The translations under genes were made by a program, and so were the position numbers. Positions 35,061-46,262 of a stretch of 64,000 bases of DNA are shown here, piece by piece. How positions within the stretch are numbered: position 1 is the first letter of the stretch; each line of letters opens with the position of its first letter. The DNA comes from Thereva unica. Its lineage: Eukaryota; Arthropoda; Insecta; Diptera; Therevidae. The stretch is from positions 7,110,207 to 7,174,206 of the forward strand of contig OX465283.1 in the NCBI GenBank assembly GCA_949987705.1, written 5' to 3'. Under the pieces are notes generated by a model. The model did not search any database and was not told where the DNA came from. It was given only the letters and a program-made list of their open reading frames with translations.

Positions 35061-36059
35061 CATACCGAACACTGGAAGTCGTAGCATAGTTTGGTCAACT
35101 CCAAGTGGTTTATTCGTGCGCCATCTCGCAAAGCAGCTACAGAGTTGTTGTAGTGCAGTAGAAAAAAATCAGGACAATAGATGGCTTGATTACCGGTACC
35201 TACGTGCTAAATCGTCATCTATGGAGGACCGGTCGAGCAGAGGGTTTTAACTGAGGACATCAACCCTAGGAGATTCAAGTGTGCCCTTCATGTTCTCTGT
35301 AACTGTAAAGAAGAAGCGAGGAAGCGAATATTTCTAGGCAAACTGCTTAGCTTGATCAAACTGGCTGAGCATTGATGAAACACTTTCAGATGTCATCGTA
35401 AAAAGTGTGTCAGCGATCAGACCAGGAGCGGCGGAGCGCGTTGAGATGGAAGGAAAAGTGCACACGAATATTTTCTTTGGGTGGGGAAATTCACACCCTA
35501 ATTATTTCATGTACACCTGATAACCCAAAATGTTGGAGGCCTATTTCGGTCGCCGGCGACGAGGAAATGTTGGCGAAGGGCCGCACACAAGCAAAGCTTT
35601 TTATACAAAACGTATATTATATTAGAGCTATTAAGACCTTATAGCTGAATAACCTAAGCTTTTTAAACACCACCCGACTAGCATTTAAAAAGAGGGTTGC
35701 TTCAGGGGCATGCCGAAAGAGGGATACCATATAGCAAATGAGGGGCATTCCGAAAGGGTTTCCTCATGAAGATCGCCCCAAAAAAAAATCAGTGGTACTG
35801 AAGTGAGGTATGCTTTCATCAGCATCAGTTTTTCATAATCGCCCTAGTAGGCGAACCTTATTTCAAATGAAATGGGCCAATATCTACCTAACGTATTCGG
35901 AAAGCTTTTTGAAAAGCTTTAAAGAAATACCCTAACACCTCGGCTTCCTTGGAATTTCATTAAACTTTTTCAGATAAGCTATTGCGTCTGGATACATACG
36001 TCCTCGTCTATCTCGAGTAAAAATAATGTAGTACGTTAATTTTTTTTTAAAGCATATAT

Positions 36060-36330
36060 GTGCCAGACAGACATGAAAATCTAAAAATGCGCATGCCTCT
36101 GTCAGTGATAAGAATAGATTCGGAATCGACCATTCCAAACACGAGTGTCGTTTCACCAAGCGGTCCCCTAACTAACCACTAATCAAGTCCAATGCTGCTT
36201 GACTTATGCAATCGAACTAGAACCGGTCTATTGAGTATGATAATGGCACCTTTTATGATATCATCAAGCTAATTTCCCGATTTCTTCGTCGAATACATTC
36301 TTCCGATTTTTCTTCCTTTAGTCTAAAAAA
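36060..36330 (+). repeat. Dispersed repeat, copy B (first copy 25290-25520)
   Basis: Same ordered blocks as copy A (GACCATTCCAAAC, CCAATGCTGCTTGAC, GAACCGGTCTAT) with ~80% resemblance by eye. Confidence 0.65.
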
Positions 36331-36529
36331 GTGACGTCACCGTGCTTCGTTTCGACTATAACGTCTTTTATTGATTGGTATATGTGCCTGTAGCAGGCTG
36401 CATTGGGAAAAGTCTAATTTTGACGCAGGCAGTCTAATTTTGACTGTGCCTCATTTGGGTTAGTTTCGTAAAAATATTACCATAGCTTCTATTATTGTGA
36501 ATAAAAACTGTTTCACAATTACAACATTT

Positions 36530-36681
36530 GAGCCGTTTATTTTGAAAGTGGCATAAGTCACTTTTTTTTTTAAAATTTGTTTGTATCAAAATGAAAAGAT
36601 ACCGTTCAATTGTATTTAGTTTTGCCATTAACTCGATTTTTTTGAAAAAGTGACTTATGCCACTTTCAAAATAAACGGCTC
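36530..36681. mobile_element. 152-bp palindromic MITE
   Basis: GAGCCGTTTATTTTGAAAGT (continuing GGCATAAGTCACTTTT) and its inverted copy up to 36681 pair perfectly over ~38 bp. ATTT lies directly outside both ends and may be a 4-bp duplication. The interior is AT-rich without an ORF. Confidence 0.8.
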
Positions 36682-37631
36682 ATTTGTTTAAGAATTTTTT
36701 TTTTATATATTTTACAACTTTTGTGATACTTTATAATCATACACAAAGCATGCAAAACAAACAAGCATTTTTTTTCATATTATACATAGCTGAAAAGTAA
36801 GCAAAATATACAAGAAAATAATTAATAAATAAAATATTAAAAAAATAAAAATAATTGTAAATTAAGACGAAATGAACAGAATCGGCGATAGACCATTATA
36901 TTATATTCAGTATGTACAAAAGTATTGTACAAACAATATCCATAGAGAGAAGAGATAGGAAAAGAAACAGCCTAAAGCGAAAAAACTCTTCCACATCGAT
37001 TTGAAAATTAAAAAACCAAAATTATTATACAATTAAAACACTTCGACGCAGAAACTATAATTAACAACAAAGCTGAACAACAACAATCACCAAATAAAAT
37101 TATTTTAGGAGAAAGGCGTTTTAAAACATGTCCATGTCCTAGATTCAAACGTTCACACTATTTTTAAAAATTATTATTATTAGTATTTTTTTTTTCCAAT
37201 ATATATATTTAAACACATATATGTATATTGTTTTTTTATTTATTCAATATTAATATTCTCATACTCAGCTAAAAACATTTCAGTAGAAGAAGGTTGCAAG
37301 ACATTTTTATTGAATATAAAAACTGTGTGGCACATCTTCACTTTTAATATATTTTTAATTTTAAGTTTTGCAGCAAAAAACTGACATTTATAAACAAAAA
37401 AAAACAAAAGTTTTTAAAGTAAAAGAGATAAAACGAAATTTTTTTAAACAAAAAGGACACTGAAAACGGAAAAAAGATACTGACACGTTTAAAGGATAGA
37501 ACTAAACATCGAGAATTCCGAAAAGAACAGTCAATATAACCAACCAATAAAAAAATAATAATATGTATTCAGGTTTTGCGAAATTTTAATGCGACTGATT
37601 TTTTTTTTTTTTTTTTTTGAAATGAACTTAC

Positions 37632-37779
37632 GATGAACCCTCTGAACTAGTTGAAATGGAATGGAGGCTTCCTGCACGATATGCACCCTGGGAGGATGTT
37701 GGGGCTACTTCTACTGATCTTTGAATACTGCCAGAGGAGCCACGACCTCTCTGTTGCTGAGGTATTCCCTGACTTTGGT
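37632..37779 (-). CDS. Rim: Rim cassette exon (148 nt, alternative)
   Basis: The acceptor is CACATACAG|ACCAAA and the donor is TTCATC|GTAAGT. The frame that joins the C2B exon reads DQSQGIPQQQRGRGSSGSIQ, then VAPTSSQGAYRAGSLHSIST and SSEGSS. It needs an upstream phase-1 donor, supplied only by the internal GTGAGA donor at 42918. Joined to the long donor at 42845 it gives an in-frame stop. Length is not a multiple of three, so inclusion is coupled to donor choice. Confidence 0.82.
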
Positions 37780-38384
37780 CTGTATGTGTTTTAATCAAAT
37801 TTTTTTTTGTCATTTCTTTTGTTTTAACTATGATCGATTTTTTTTTTCAATTTAAACTTAAGTAAAAAATTAAAGCAAAACTTTCCTAATTATTCTTTTT
37901 TGTTTCTTGCAAGTATTTGTTTATTGTTTTTTTATCTAAATTGCAATATTAATTCAATAAAAAATTAGAAATACGCCCACAAATCAATATTACATTGATA
38001 AGGTATCTGCTAAAATTAACACCTTCTAATGCGACCTACCTACCGACGTAACGTCTCTGTGGCCCGAATATTTTTATTGCATACTTTTATGTTCGATCTT
38101 GAAAAAATTTATGTTTCTATAATTGCATACTTTTAGGGTCAATTTTTTATTTATATGTTCGTAAAGAACGAAAAAAATTGATTTTAGACTGCTTTTACTA
38201 GTAAATTTCTACGCAAGTAACACTGTCAACGATTGCGATCATTGCAAACATTCCCAACTGGAAAAAGATGTACATGTAAGCCAAGGGCTAAATGAATAAT
38301 TCTATATCCTGCTTAATTTCTTTTTTTGTATTGATACCCATACGGTTAAGCTTGGAAACTATTTAAAACCAGCAGCTTTCGAAA

Positions 38385-38570
38385 ACCGAAGCTTTGAACC
38401 TTGCAAAAATAAAGGCTTTGAAGCTTATTCAAAAATAAAAGCTTTACCGAAAATAAAAGCTTTATCAAAAATAAAAGCTTTTAACTTTTTCAATAGCTTC
38501 GGGAATAAAAGTTTTAAAGCTTTTTCGAAAATAAAAAAAATAAACCTTTTCTGAAAGTAAAGCATTTTTG
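38385..38570. repeat. Degenerate AAAGCTTT-containing minisatellite, left array
   Basis: Repeated AAAATAAAAGCTTT words at 20-27-bp spacing, same family and orientation as 40227-40590. Confidence 0.7.
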
Positions 38571-40226
38571 ATTATGATCAAAATCAAAACACTTGTGTGT
38601 AATGGACAGGTAAATATAGCCAAGAGTGAGAACAGAAAATACAACTTTTATTCAAGTCACTATCACCGCTAGAAACACCACAATTTTTATGAAAATTGTC
38701 GGTGTCGGCCACAGTGAAACCCAAAAGCACACCGTCTCTGTTCTAGTACTTATGGCATCAGGTATCCAGTTGCAGGATGCGTATTCAAAGAGAGGCCGTC
38801 AGTAAAATTTGTGAATAGGTGACTAAGAGTTGAACCGTATTTCGCTGTCGAAGCATCGAACTCAACATCAAGAATAAGTTCGAAGTCCACGTTCATACAG
38901 TGGAACATGATTGGGCATTTTCGGTATGGGCTTGAATAAGATCTGAAGAAGTAGGATTGTGTAAAGAGTTTAAGCTAGATGAGGCAGATCTTTAAGGGTT
39001 TCCCTTGATGCAATCCAGATTGAACCATCTTATTTATTCAAGGCCTTGTAGGCTTGATAGAATAATGAATAAAGCTAACACATAGTTCCTCTAGTGCAAA
39101 ATCAATGATACAGAACGTACCAAATGTAGCGTTCTGGCTTCGAAAACAGACATCCCAGTCGTTGGATTGGAAGAAGGAAACGAATAAGCGTCAACCCGAT
39201 GGTAACCTAATAAGGTAGTTTCAGACAGTTAATTTCTAAGCTGTGTTTGAGAAACCATGGGATTGATATGAGAAATTAGGACTTACCCGGTAATGGCCAA
39301 AAATACAAAAAGGTAAGTCTACCTCAATGAAGTAATTTGGTTGGCTAGAAATAAATAACGCTGTTTTCCCGATAGGGATGGGATGGGTTATGATTTCGTC
39401 GAGATTGTTGGTGTACGGAAAGAGACAACCTAGGAAAATAGGGATCGAGTTCGAAATTCAATGGTTCAAAGAGGTTTAAGGAATATGAATTGTTGAAGAT
39501 GACAACTGATGACGACTGTTCCTGGGAGAATAAAAGGCAGCTGCACACTTTAATTGTCTTTGTCCGGTTCTGGTGAAGATATGGGCTGCCATTATGTTGA
39601 TCAATTAAATGAAGCACATGAAGCAGTGATGCTTCTAGCAGCTGTGGGCACCGGGCTCCCTGAGTTGTGTAATTCTCTAGCACAGTGTACTTTGGCCCTT
39701 AAGCGTGGCTCTTCCATAAAATGCCATGTGGGGATGACTCATGCACTGAGGTGGCAGCAAAGAAGTCGTTTCAAGTCGTAAATTTCCATTGAATTTTTCA
39801 TATAAAACTCGTAACAAATTAGGTTCCACTCCAGAAGTCAACCGAGTTACTCTGGATCCCGGCCTTGGATATGACTGCATTGTTAGGCAGGTAAGAAAAA
39901 ATGTCCAAAAGGCATTGGGACGCTTTTTTGCAAGCTAATTGATAGGTAAAACACCGAGTCTCCACCGACTCTGATTTGGATTTATCTGTGTTTAAGACAA
40001 TGTCATAGTCCTAGTCATGTTGGAAATCTTCACATTCCTCTCTGTTAGGGATCCAGATATTAAGGTCACTGCCTAAATTTTTCGACCAATGACCAATAGT
40101 GAAGTTTAATCGGCAAGCCATTAAGTAGACTGCAAAATGTTTAAGTGGTTTGACTTACAATTATTAGGTATAGAGTCGTAGTACAATAAAGTAAGCAGTA
40201 TTTTTGGATCCATTACCTCAACTGCT
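38571..40226. other. Intronic interval between two minisatellite arrays
   Basis: No domain-bearing ORF; short ORFs (for example plus 39554-39781) are unrecognised. The matching arrays on both sides hint that the whole 38385-40590 block may be one repeat-ended element. Confidence 0.35.
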
Positions 40227-40590
40227 TTCTTGAAAATAAAAGATTTCAAGCCTTTTCTAAAACAAAAGATTTGTAGCTTTACAAAAATAAAAGCTTTTTC
40301 AAAAATAAAAGGTTTGGAGTTTTTCTAAAATAATAGCTTTGAAGCTTCTTCGAAAATAAAAGCTCTGAAGCTTTTACGGAAATGAAAGCTCTAAAGTTTT
40401 TTCAAAAATGAAAGCTCTGAAACTTTTTCGAAAATGAAAGCTCTGAAGCTTTTTCGAAAATGAAAGCTCTGAAGCTTTTTCGAAAATGAAAGCTCTGAAG
40501 CTTTTTCGAAAATAAAAGCTCTGAAGCTTTGACGAAAATAAAAGCTCTAAAGCATTTGATAATAAAAGCTTTGTAGCTTTTTCAAAAATA
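40227..40590. repeat. 26-27-bp minisatellite, main array
   Basis: The unit AAGCTTTTTCGAAAATGAAA + GCTCTG is repeated about 13 times. The middle copies (about 40420-40530) are identical and the outer copies diverged. Each unit holds palindromes AAAGCTTT-like and TTTCGAAA. Confidence 0.85.
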
Positions 40591-42844
40591 ATAACCTTCG
40601 AATGAAGTTTTAAACAACAGACGACAGCATTTTTCAGGCAAGAATGTTCCTTAACCTACTCGTATTACACCCAAAATACTTCGGAAAGCATGAAGACGAC
40701 ACAAAATACTCTTTTAAATCATGTTTTTACATATCTGGAGACACTTCCCTTACTTTTTGCAAAGCTTCTTGCCATTGCTTTGTGCGCCTTCGTCTATTGT
40801 TACCCAAACACTTGACGCTCGACTCAAGGCATTTGAAGAAAATAATTTTAACTAATACCCCGGCTTCACCGCCCTAATTTTAATCAAGTTCACTTCAATA
40901 TGCAAAAGTGGCTTCACCGGCATTGTTCAGTAGAGAAAGCTTCGTGTGTGACGTATTACATTTGAAAGCTCCTTTATAGAGATGGAAAATGGAATTTTCA
41001 ATGCTTTGTGGGATTTAAATTTTTTATTTAATAATACCTATTATAAAATAAATGTAATTGAGTATATATTTATTCATTGACAGACATCTATACTTCCTTT
41101 TTTGATCCATGTTTATTTTTTCAAAGCTCTTACTTTAACTGTCATGTAATAATACATCAGTTGCCATGGAAATATTCCAATTTTTTACTCTCTTTTGAGC
41201 GAGCTTTTACTTTGAAACTCAATTTCATGTTCTGTAGGCCCAAAGCAGGCATTTTTTCCTGACTTTAAAATGTGAAAAATGTATGGGAAATCAGGAAATT
41301 TTAAAGTACAGTAGACTAATTTGCTCGAACTTGCGAAAATTTGGCGGTGAAGCCGGGGTATAAGCGATATTCATTCAAAAGAACTTCATGTTTGTCTCAA
41401 ATTGATGAAACTATCCATGCTTTGCTTTATTAGAAAAACTAAATATGTATATTTAAGAAAAAAACTGTAATAATAACAGAATCATTTCTTACAGCTTATT
41501 TAGTCAATATAAAACATGAACACTCAAAGATAAACAAAAACCTTCCCAAGAATTATATTCCAAATACAAACAAAACCATTTCATTATTATTAAATCAAAT
41601 ACTTGCAAGAAAAATATCACTTTACTGATTGAAAATTAAAATATAAAAATAGCACACCTAAAATAAAATTACAAGATGATTTTTATAAACCTTAAATTAA
41701 TCATTTTTAAAATTGGGCTCGTAAGAAGGTCTACTTAAATCACACAATTAAATATTTCCACACGCCATTTCTCGATACTGAATATTATATTACACTATAC
41801 GTAAGTCTCGTTGAAATCATTTTTGATTTTCATCTTAAAATTGATAAAAAAAAATATTCCCTTTATATAAAAAAACGAACGATCACACCACAAAAAAAAA
41901 TATATAAATTTACACAAGGACATGGGCGCCTCTCCATTAAATATATATATACTTAACAAAATTTCTGACATCGACCTTAGCATTGTGAAAAAAGATACTT
42001 TCAATAGTATCTAAACAACAAAATTTTATTTTATTTTATCAACCCAAAAAATTAACCTCAAGGACATAGCAAAAAAATTTGTTTATTTTTTTTATTCAAC
42101 AAAATAACCAAAAACGAAATATATATATAAAAATTAAAAAATATTAATAATCAAAGTAACTGGTATTATTAAAACGAGCCACTACAAAAAAGTATTATGT
42201 AAAAGTAGTAAGGTGTGAATCAGATATACTAATCGATATGTGAACAAAATTGTTTAAAAATATGAAATCAATCTGATTCAGGCCTTATTGTTTATATATT
42301 TTGTCGTTAATGTATTTATTTTTAACTATTTTATTTATTTATTTAATTTTTTAATGTGTTTTGGAATAAGCGTCTAAATAAAATTCGTATAAGTAAAGCT
42401 GCAGATGCAATTTGTTGTGTTTATTTTGTTGTTGAAAAACAAAACTCCTAAAAAAACGTTTCACTAAAATGTTTAAACTAAAAATAAATAAATTAAAAAT
42501 ATTTCTGTAAATATTTGATGATAAAACTAAAAACAAAACGAAAAAATTTGGAAAATATAAGAACAAACTCAAAGTCTATGTCTCCCTGCTCAAAAACAAA
42601 AATTTGTAATTTTAATTATTGAATATTGTCCGAATGCAAAAAATAATAATCACTGTTCGGTTTGTTTTGTATCCAAATCGTTAATCATAAATAAAAAACT
42701 AAATAATGATTTTTTTGTCAATTAAAAAAAATCAAAAAAACAAAAAAAAATGAATCCAAAAATGAAAAAAGTGAAAAAAATAAACAAAAATTAAAACACA
42801 ATAATAATAATAATAATAATAAATAAAAGTAAACACAATCGAAC
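40591..42844 (-). other. Rim: Rim intron, AT-rich, nothing recognised
   Basis: No coding signal. A TAA trinucleotide run lies at about 42801-42825, just downstream of the 42845 donor. Confidence 0.4.
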
Positions 42845-42995
42845 CTGTCCCCATCGGCGATTCCTTCTCCATCATCGGATGCTGAAGAGCCTCGCGAAAG
42901 GACTCCACGCATCTCACCCGGAAGGACCTCTTCACTTCTGTGCACAGTAAACGAGTTCTTACCCTTCTTGCCGAAGCCCATTCGTCTTTTTCGAC
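42845..42995 (-). CDS. Rim: Rim exon with two alternative donors (42845 long, 42918 short)
   Basis: The acceptor is CCAAAAG|GTCGAA. It encodes GRKRRMGFGKKGKNSFTVHR and SEEVLPG, highly conserved in RIMs. The short form ends at the strong donor CTTCCGG|GTGAGA (exon 42918-42995, phase 1). The long form adds EMRGVLSRGSSASDDGEGIA and DGD and ends at GGGACAG|GTTCGA (phase 2). The short form fits only the 37632-37779 exon; the long form fits only the C2B exon at 32987 directly. Both give open frames, and the crossed pairings give stops. Confidence 0.9.
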
Positions 42996-43267
42996 CTTTT
43001 GGTTTTGTACATTTTTATAAATATTTTTTTTTTTTAGTTTTAATTAAGAGTTAAAGTTAAAATATATAAAATAAAAAATTTTTATCATTTCTTTCTATGA
43101 AAAACTACCTACGAGCTCTTACTTTTGTATTTTCTACTTAACTATTGAAATGTATTCCAATTTTGTTTTTAATAAATTTATCGTTCTTCTTTTTTTTTAA
43201 TACAATTTAAGATATGTATATAAGGTATATGTTTGAGGAAAAGTTAAAGTGGAAAGGTTTCACTCAC

Positions 43268-43435
43268 CTGTTGCTGATAGTTGTGATGTCGAGTTGCTCT
43301 TTTTGCCCATTCCAGCACCAAAACGTTCACGCTCTCGACTGCCAAGCTCACTTTTTGGTGAACGTTGCTGATCCGTTTTTCTTCTTTGTGTATCGGGATT
43401 TTGAAGGCTGACGGCTGTGTCAGATAAGCTACCAT
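43268..43435 (-). CDS. Rim: Rim exon, GKKSNSTSQLSATG block
   Basis: The acceptor is TTTTTAG|ATGGTA and the donor is GCAACAG|GTGAGT; 168 nt, two bases in and one base out. It encodes DGSLSDTAVSLQNPDTQRRK, then RERERFGAGMGKKSNSTSQL and SAT. The SLSDTAV and GKKSNSTSQLSATG strings are among the best conserved RIM sequences outside the C2 domains. Confidence 0.94.
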
Positions 43436-43628
43436 CTAAAAATATTGATATTAGTTAGATTTTGCCCTGAAACTTTACTTAAAATTCTAAGGGGAGGCCT
43501 ACGTGACAAAATTCATAACTAAAAATAACGGTAACTTCAATACTGACGCCTAGATGTCACCACTTATTAACTTGATGTGGCAGCCATGAAAACCACCAAA
43601 ATTCATGACAGCTTTATATGCTCAACTA

Positions 43629-44007
43629 TTACCGAGTCTCCATGAGAGCTCCACTAAAGTTGAACCCGAGTAATACGTCATGAAAACAGACAAAATTAAG
43701 AGTTTTCGTTCAACTCTGCTCAACTCAACGAAAATAGGTAGGTCTAACTGAGTTCAGGCACACAACTAAAAACGGCACACTGGCGCAAAGGTACAAAAAG
43801 TGAAAATGTCGCGCCTCGCTTGGACGTCAGACGAGACTTTATATTTAATAAATACCTTTAAAGAAAAATCCATAATAAAATTGAGTGATGGAAAAATATG
43901 GAGGAAAATGGAAGGCAGCAATGAAACCGCATAGAGTTAAGTCGTTGAGTTGAAGTGTCATTTCAACTCAACCACAACTCAATTCGAATCGCATGGAAAC
44001 TCGGTAA
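43629..44007 (+). mobile_element. Harbinger-like non-autonomous element with Myb-like ORF
   Basis: TTACCGAGTCTCCATG (43629 on) and CATGGAAACTCGGTAA (to 44007) are near-perfect inverted ends, giving ~379 bp. Inside is a short ORF (43806-43934) with a Myb/SANT-like start. PIF/Harbinger elements encode such a protein, so that family is proposed. A 3-bp target duplication could not be confirmed. Confidence 0.6.
43806..43934 (+). pseudogene. Truncated Myb/SANT-like ORF, 42 codons
   Basis: ATG at 43806 opens MSRLAWTSDETLYLINTFKE and continues ..KLSDGKIWRKMEGSNETA to a TAG. The W-[TS]-x-E-T-L-x-L-I pattern and the later IWRKM helix resemble the Myb/SANT-like DNA-binding domain of Harbinger accessory proteins and insect MADF/Myb families. 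It is far shorter than a functional protein, and the third helix appears cut by the stop. Confidence 0.5.
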
Positions 44008-44282
44008 TTTTTACTTTTAACGAAACTTAACGACACAAAATATGAGAGCGCGCAGAAGACATTATATTTCCATGAGCCGAGGTAGAGTTTTCGCTGAGTA
44101 AATACAAAGCACAAAAGTGAACTCGATTCTGTTTCCATAACGGGTCTGGGCCAAAGTGACAGATAATCAATTTTTCATTTCGTTGCCTTTGGTGCATGTT
44201 CAGTAAAAGATACTCAAACACACACATATGCAAACTCAGCTTAACCGGACTAGTTTCGTCGAGTTTTCATGGAATTAACGAA

Positions 44283-44960
44283 ACTTTACTCAATCCGACT
44301 TTCTTTCTTATATTCATTAATGATCTGCTCTCAATCCCCTCCAATTCACTTCATAGTTTTGCCGATGACGGTAGTTTACGTTTTACTCATACCCCTCCGA
44401 CAACACAGGACAAGCAAGTGCCAGACCTTGCCTTTAGAATGTGAACTCATGTCCAACTCTCTTAACGCGGGCATTCAACTCATCCTTGATTGGGGCCGCA
44501 AGAATCGTGTCGAGTTCAATGAAACCAAAACCAAGTACCGTCTATTCTCCAGTAAAACCTGCACCAACCTTCCCTCCATTTCAGTGGGCGAGGATAGTAT
44601 AACAGCTGATCCATATCTTAACATCCTCGGCAACACAAGATTAGCCAACTCGGCTCACCCCCTCCCCCTTCAGCCCTCCCCTTCACGCACATTACGGTTT
44701 AGCAGTTCGTTTACAAATAGAGCAACTCGATTGTGGAACTCTCTTCCGCAGTCGGTGTTTCCGAGCTCATATAACATCTCAGAGTTCAAACGCAAGGTTC
44801 ATCGACATTTACTCATGCACCCTCCAGACCCCTAACCTATCCTATTTCATCTTTCCTTCAGATCAAGCTTACTACTATACATTGCCCCATGACTTGGTGA
44901 GACATGACGGACTAGTAGTACAAAGGGTAACTCCTAAGCTTCATCTTACCACAAAAGTAA
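44283..44960 (+). mobile_element. CR1/Jockey-like LINE, RT fragment joined to C-terminus and 3' tail
   Basis: Translation gives SPTFFLIFINDLLSIPSNSL and HSFADDGSL (catalytic FADD), then LILDWGRKNRVEFNETKTKY. After an internal deletion comes FTNRATRLWNSLPQSVFPSS with FKRKVHRHLLMHPPDP and a stop at about 44835. The 3' tail to about 44960 is shared with copies at 19866, 50476, 55090 and 63410. One frame change lies between the FADD box and the downstream part, and ~250 codons of RT/thumb are missing. Confidence 0.82.
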
Positions 44961-45420
44961 GACTGAGTAAACCCAGGGTAAACTGTGCATGGAAACTTAG
45001 TAATAGTTGGGCCTATCGAGAGAAACAGAAGCGTGACTATATCCACTACAAGGTGATGTCGCTCAAAGGATAGGCTTCTGGACATATAGACAGTGAATCT
45101 ATCTCTTACCGTCAAAATATAAGTCTAACTTTTCGATATCACTAGGAGTCCAACTATACCCTTACTTGAGCTACTTGAGTATGGTGGAATCGCCCGGTGG
45201 GTCCACCAAAAATACAAAGTCTCGCCTCTTTCCATTCAAAAGTCGCTATTTTGAGTTTTCCCTAAAATACCACAGGGTGAAATCGTGTGGTATACGGACC
45301 GACAGCCAGAAGTTGGTATAGGTGCCAGAAATCTACATAAAAAACTTAGTTTGGGACTATCAAAATCTCCTCGATAAGCTGGATACTCACCATAAATCAC
45401 CCTTTTGTAGCGCTTCTAGA

Positions 45421-45600
45421 TAGCCTAGGGGTTTAGACGCCCAACTATCATCTCAGAGCTCCGTGATTCAAATCTACTTCACGAGATGGTCTTCCTTTGT
45501 TTCCGACCTGTATAACTTTTCTTGTTTCTGGTCTTGTCGCGATAGTATTGGATAGGTAGCTAGCCCGACATTGCACTCAATGATAGAACCGTCGACGGTA
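45421..45600 (+). repeat. tRNA-derived SINE-like head with box A and box B
   Basis: TAGCCTAGGGG (45421-45431) fits the pol III box A, and GATTCAAATC (45465-45474) fits box B, 34 bases apart as in tRNAs. The cloverleaf is not complete, so this is not a functional tRNA. The downstream 45563-45600 piece recurs inverted at 8720-8770. Confidence 0.6.
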
Positions 45601-46262
45601 GAAACTTATGAGAGTTAGTTTGCTGCCATGTTTTTGTTGGTCCAGAGCCGGATATTGGGGTACTTACAAATAGGGTGAAAAGGACCCTGGGCAATCGGAC
45701 TCAGACGAAATGCACTGAACTTCAGGTTCACACCTGCCCTGGTTTTTCACTGGCGTACTGCACCGGGTGCCAAAAATCCAAGCGCCGGCCCTGCACAAGT
45801 AATGACATCCAGACCAATCAACAACTTTATCGGACTAGCTGGCCCAATTTTTAGCTAGACGTGGGAAAGTAATCCGAAATTCGGTTATGACATCCACAGC
45901 CACATGTCCCTGGTCCTTTATATGAAGCAGAACGATTCCGAATGCTCTACATTGACATGCTCTAGGAGCTCTATGTAAAAATAAATGCCATGAAGAAGAG
46001 AAACCTCGGTAAGGTGCAGTGAGAAGGACTTGTAGATTTTCATTGGAATCTGGTCGAAAACCCTTTTTCGGTATACTTATGTAATGCAGCGGCGAAGTAG
46101 ACCAATCCTATGCTATAAGAATGGCAATTTAGTAGCTAAGGCAATGTTTGCCTAACTAGGGTTTCATCTAGACGTATTTTCGAAAGAAATTTCCAAAAGA
46201 AATAACTTAAATCTAGGCTATAAAAATTAGAAAAACATATTGAATATCAAAACTCTACTCAC

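Larger units (their letters stand above)
32988..37631 (-). other. Rim: Rim intron, mostly unrecognised
   Basis: It contains the RTE fragment, dispersed repeat and MITE listed separately. A 135-codon minus ORF at 33658-34065 has no domain that I recognise and is intronic; it may come from an unknown element. Confidence 0.5.
43436..46262 (-). other. Rim: Rim intron carrying Harbinger-like, LINE and SINE-like fragments
   Basis: A 2.8-kb intron; recognised elements are listed separately. 45600-46262 holds nothing identified. Confidence 0.5.

Noticed and set aside
40227..40590. CRISPR array
   Set aside because: Units are contiguous without unique spacers and the host is a eukaryote; it is a minisatellite.
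42718..42844. Read-through extension of the Rim exon (Leu/Phe-rich tail)
   Set aside because: The residues past 42845 derive from a TAA microsatellite and poly-A/T runs; the GTTCGA donor is the better end.
44196..44835. 188-codon plus ORF as an intact gene
   Set aside because: It spans parts of a LINE in shifted frames with an internal deletion; it is a retrotransposon relic.
45421..45480. A functional tRNA gene
   Set aside because: Boxes A and B fit but no complete cloverleaf with acceptor stem can be drawn; a SINE head explains it better.
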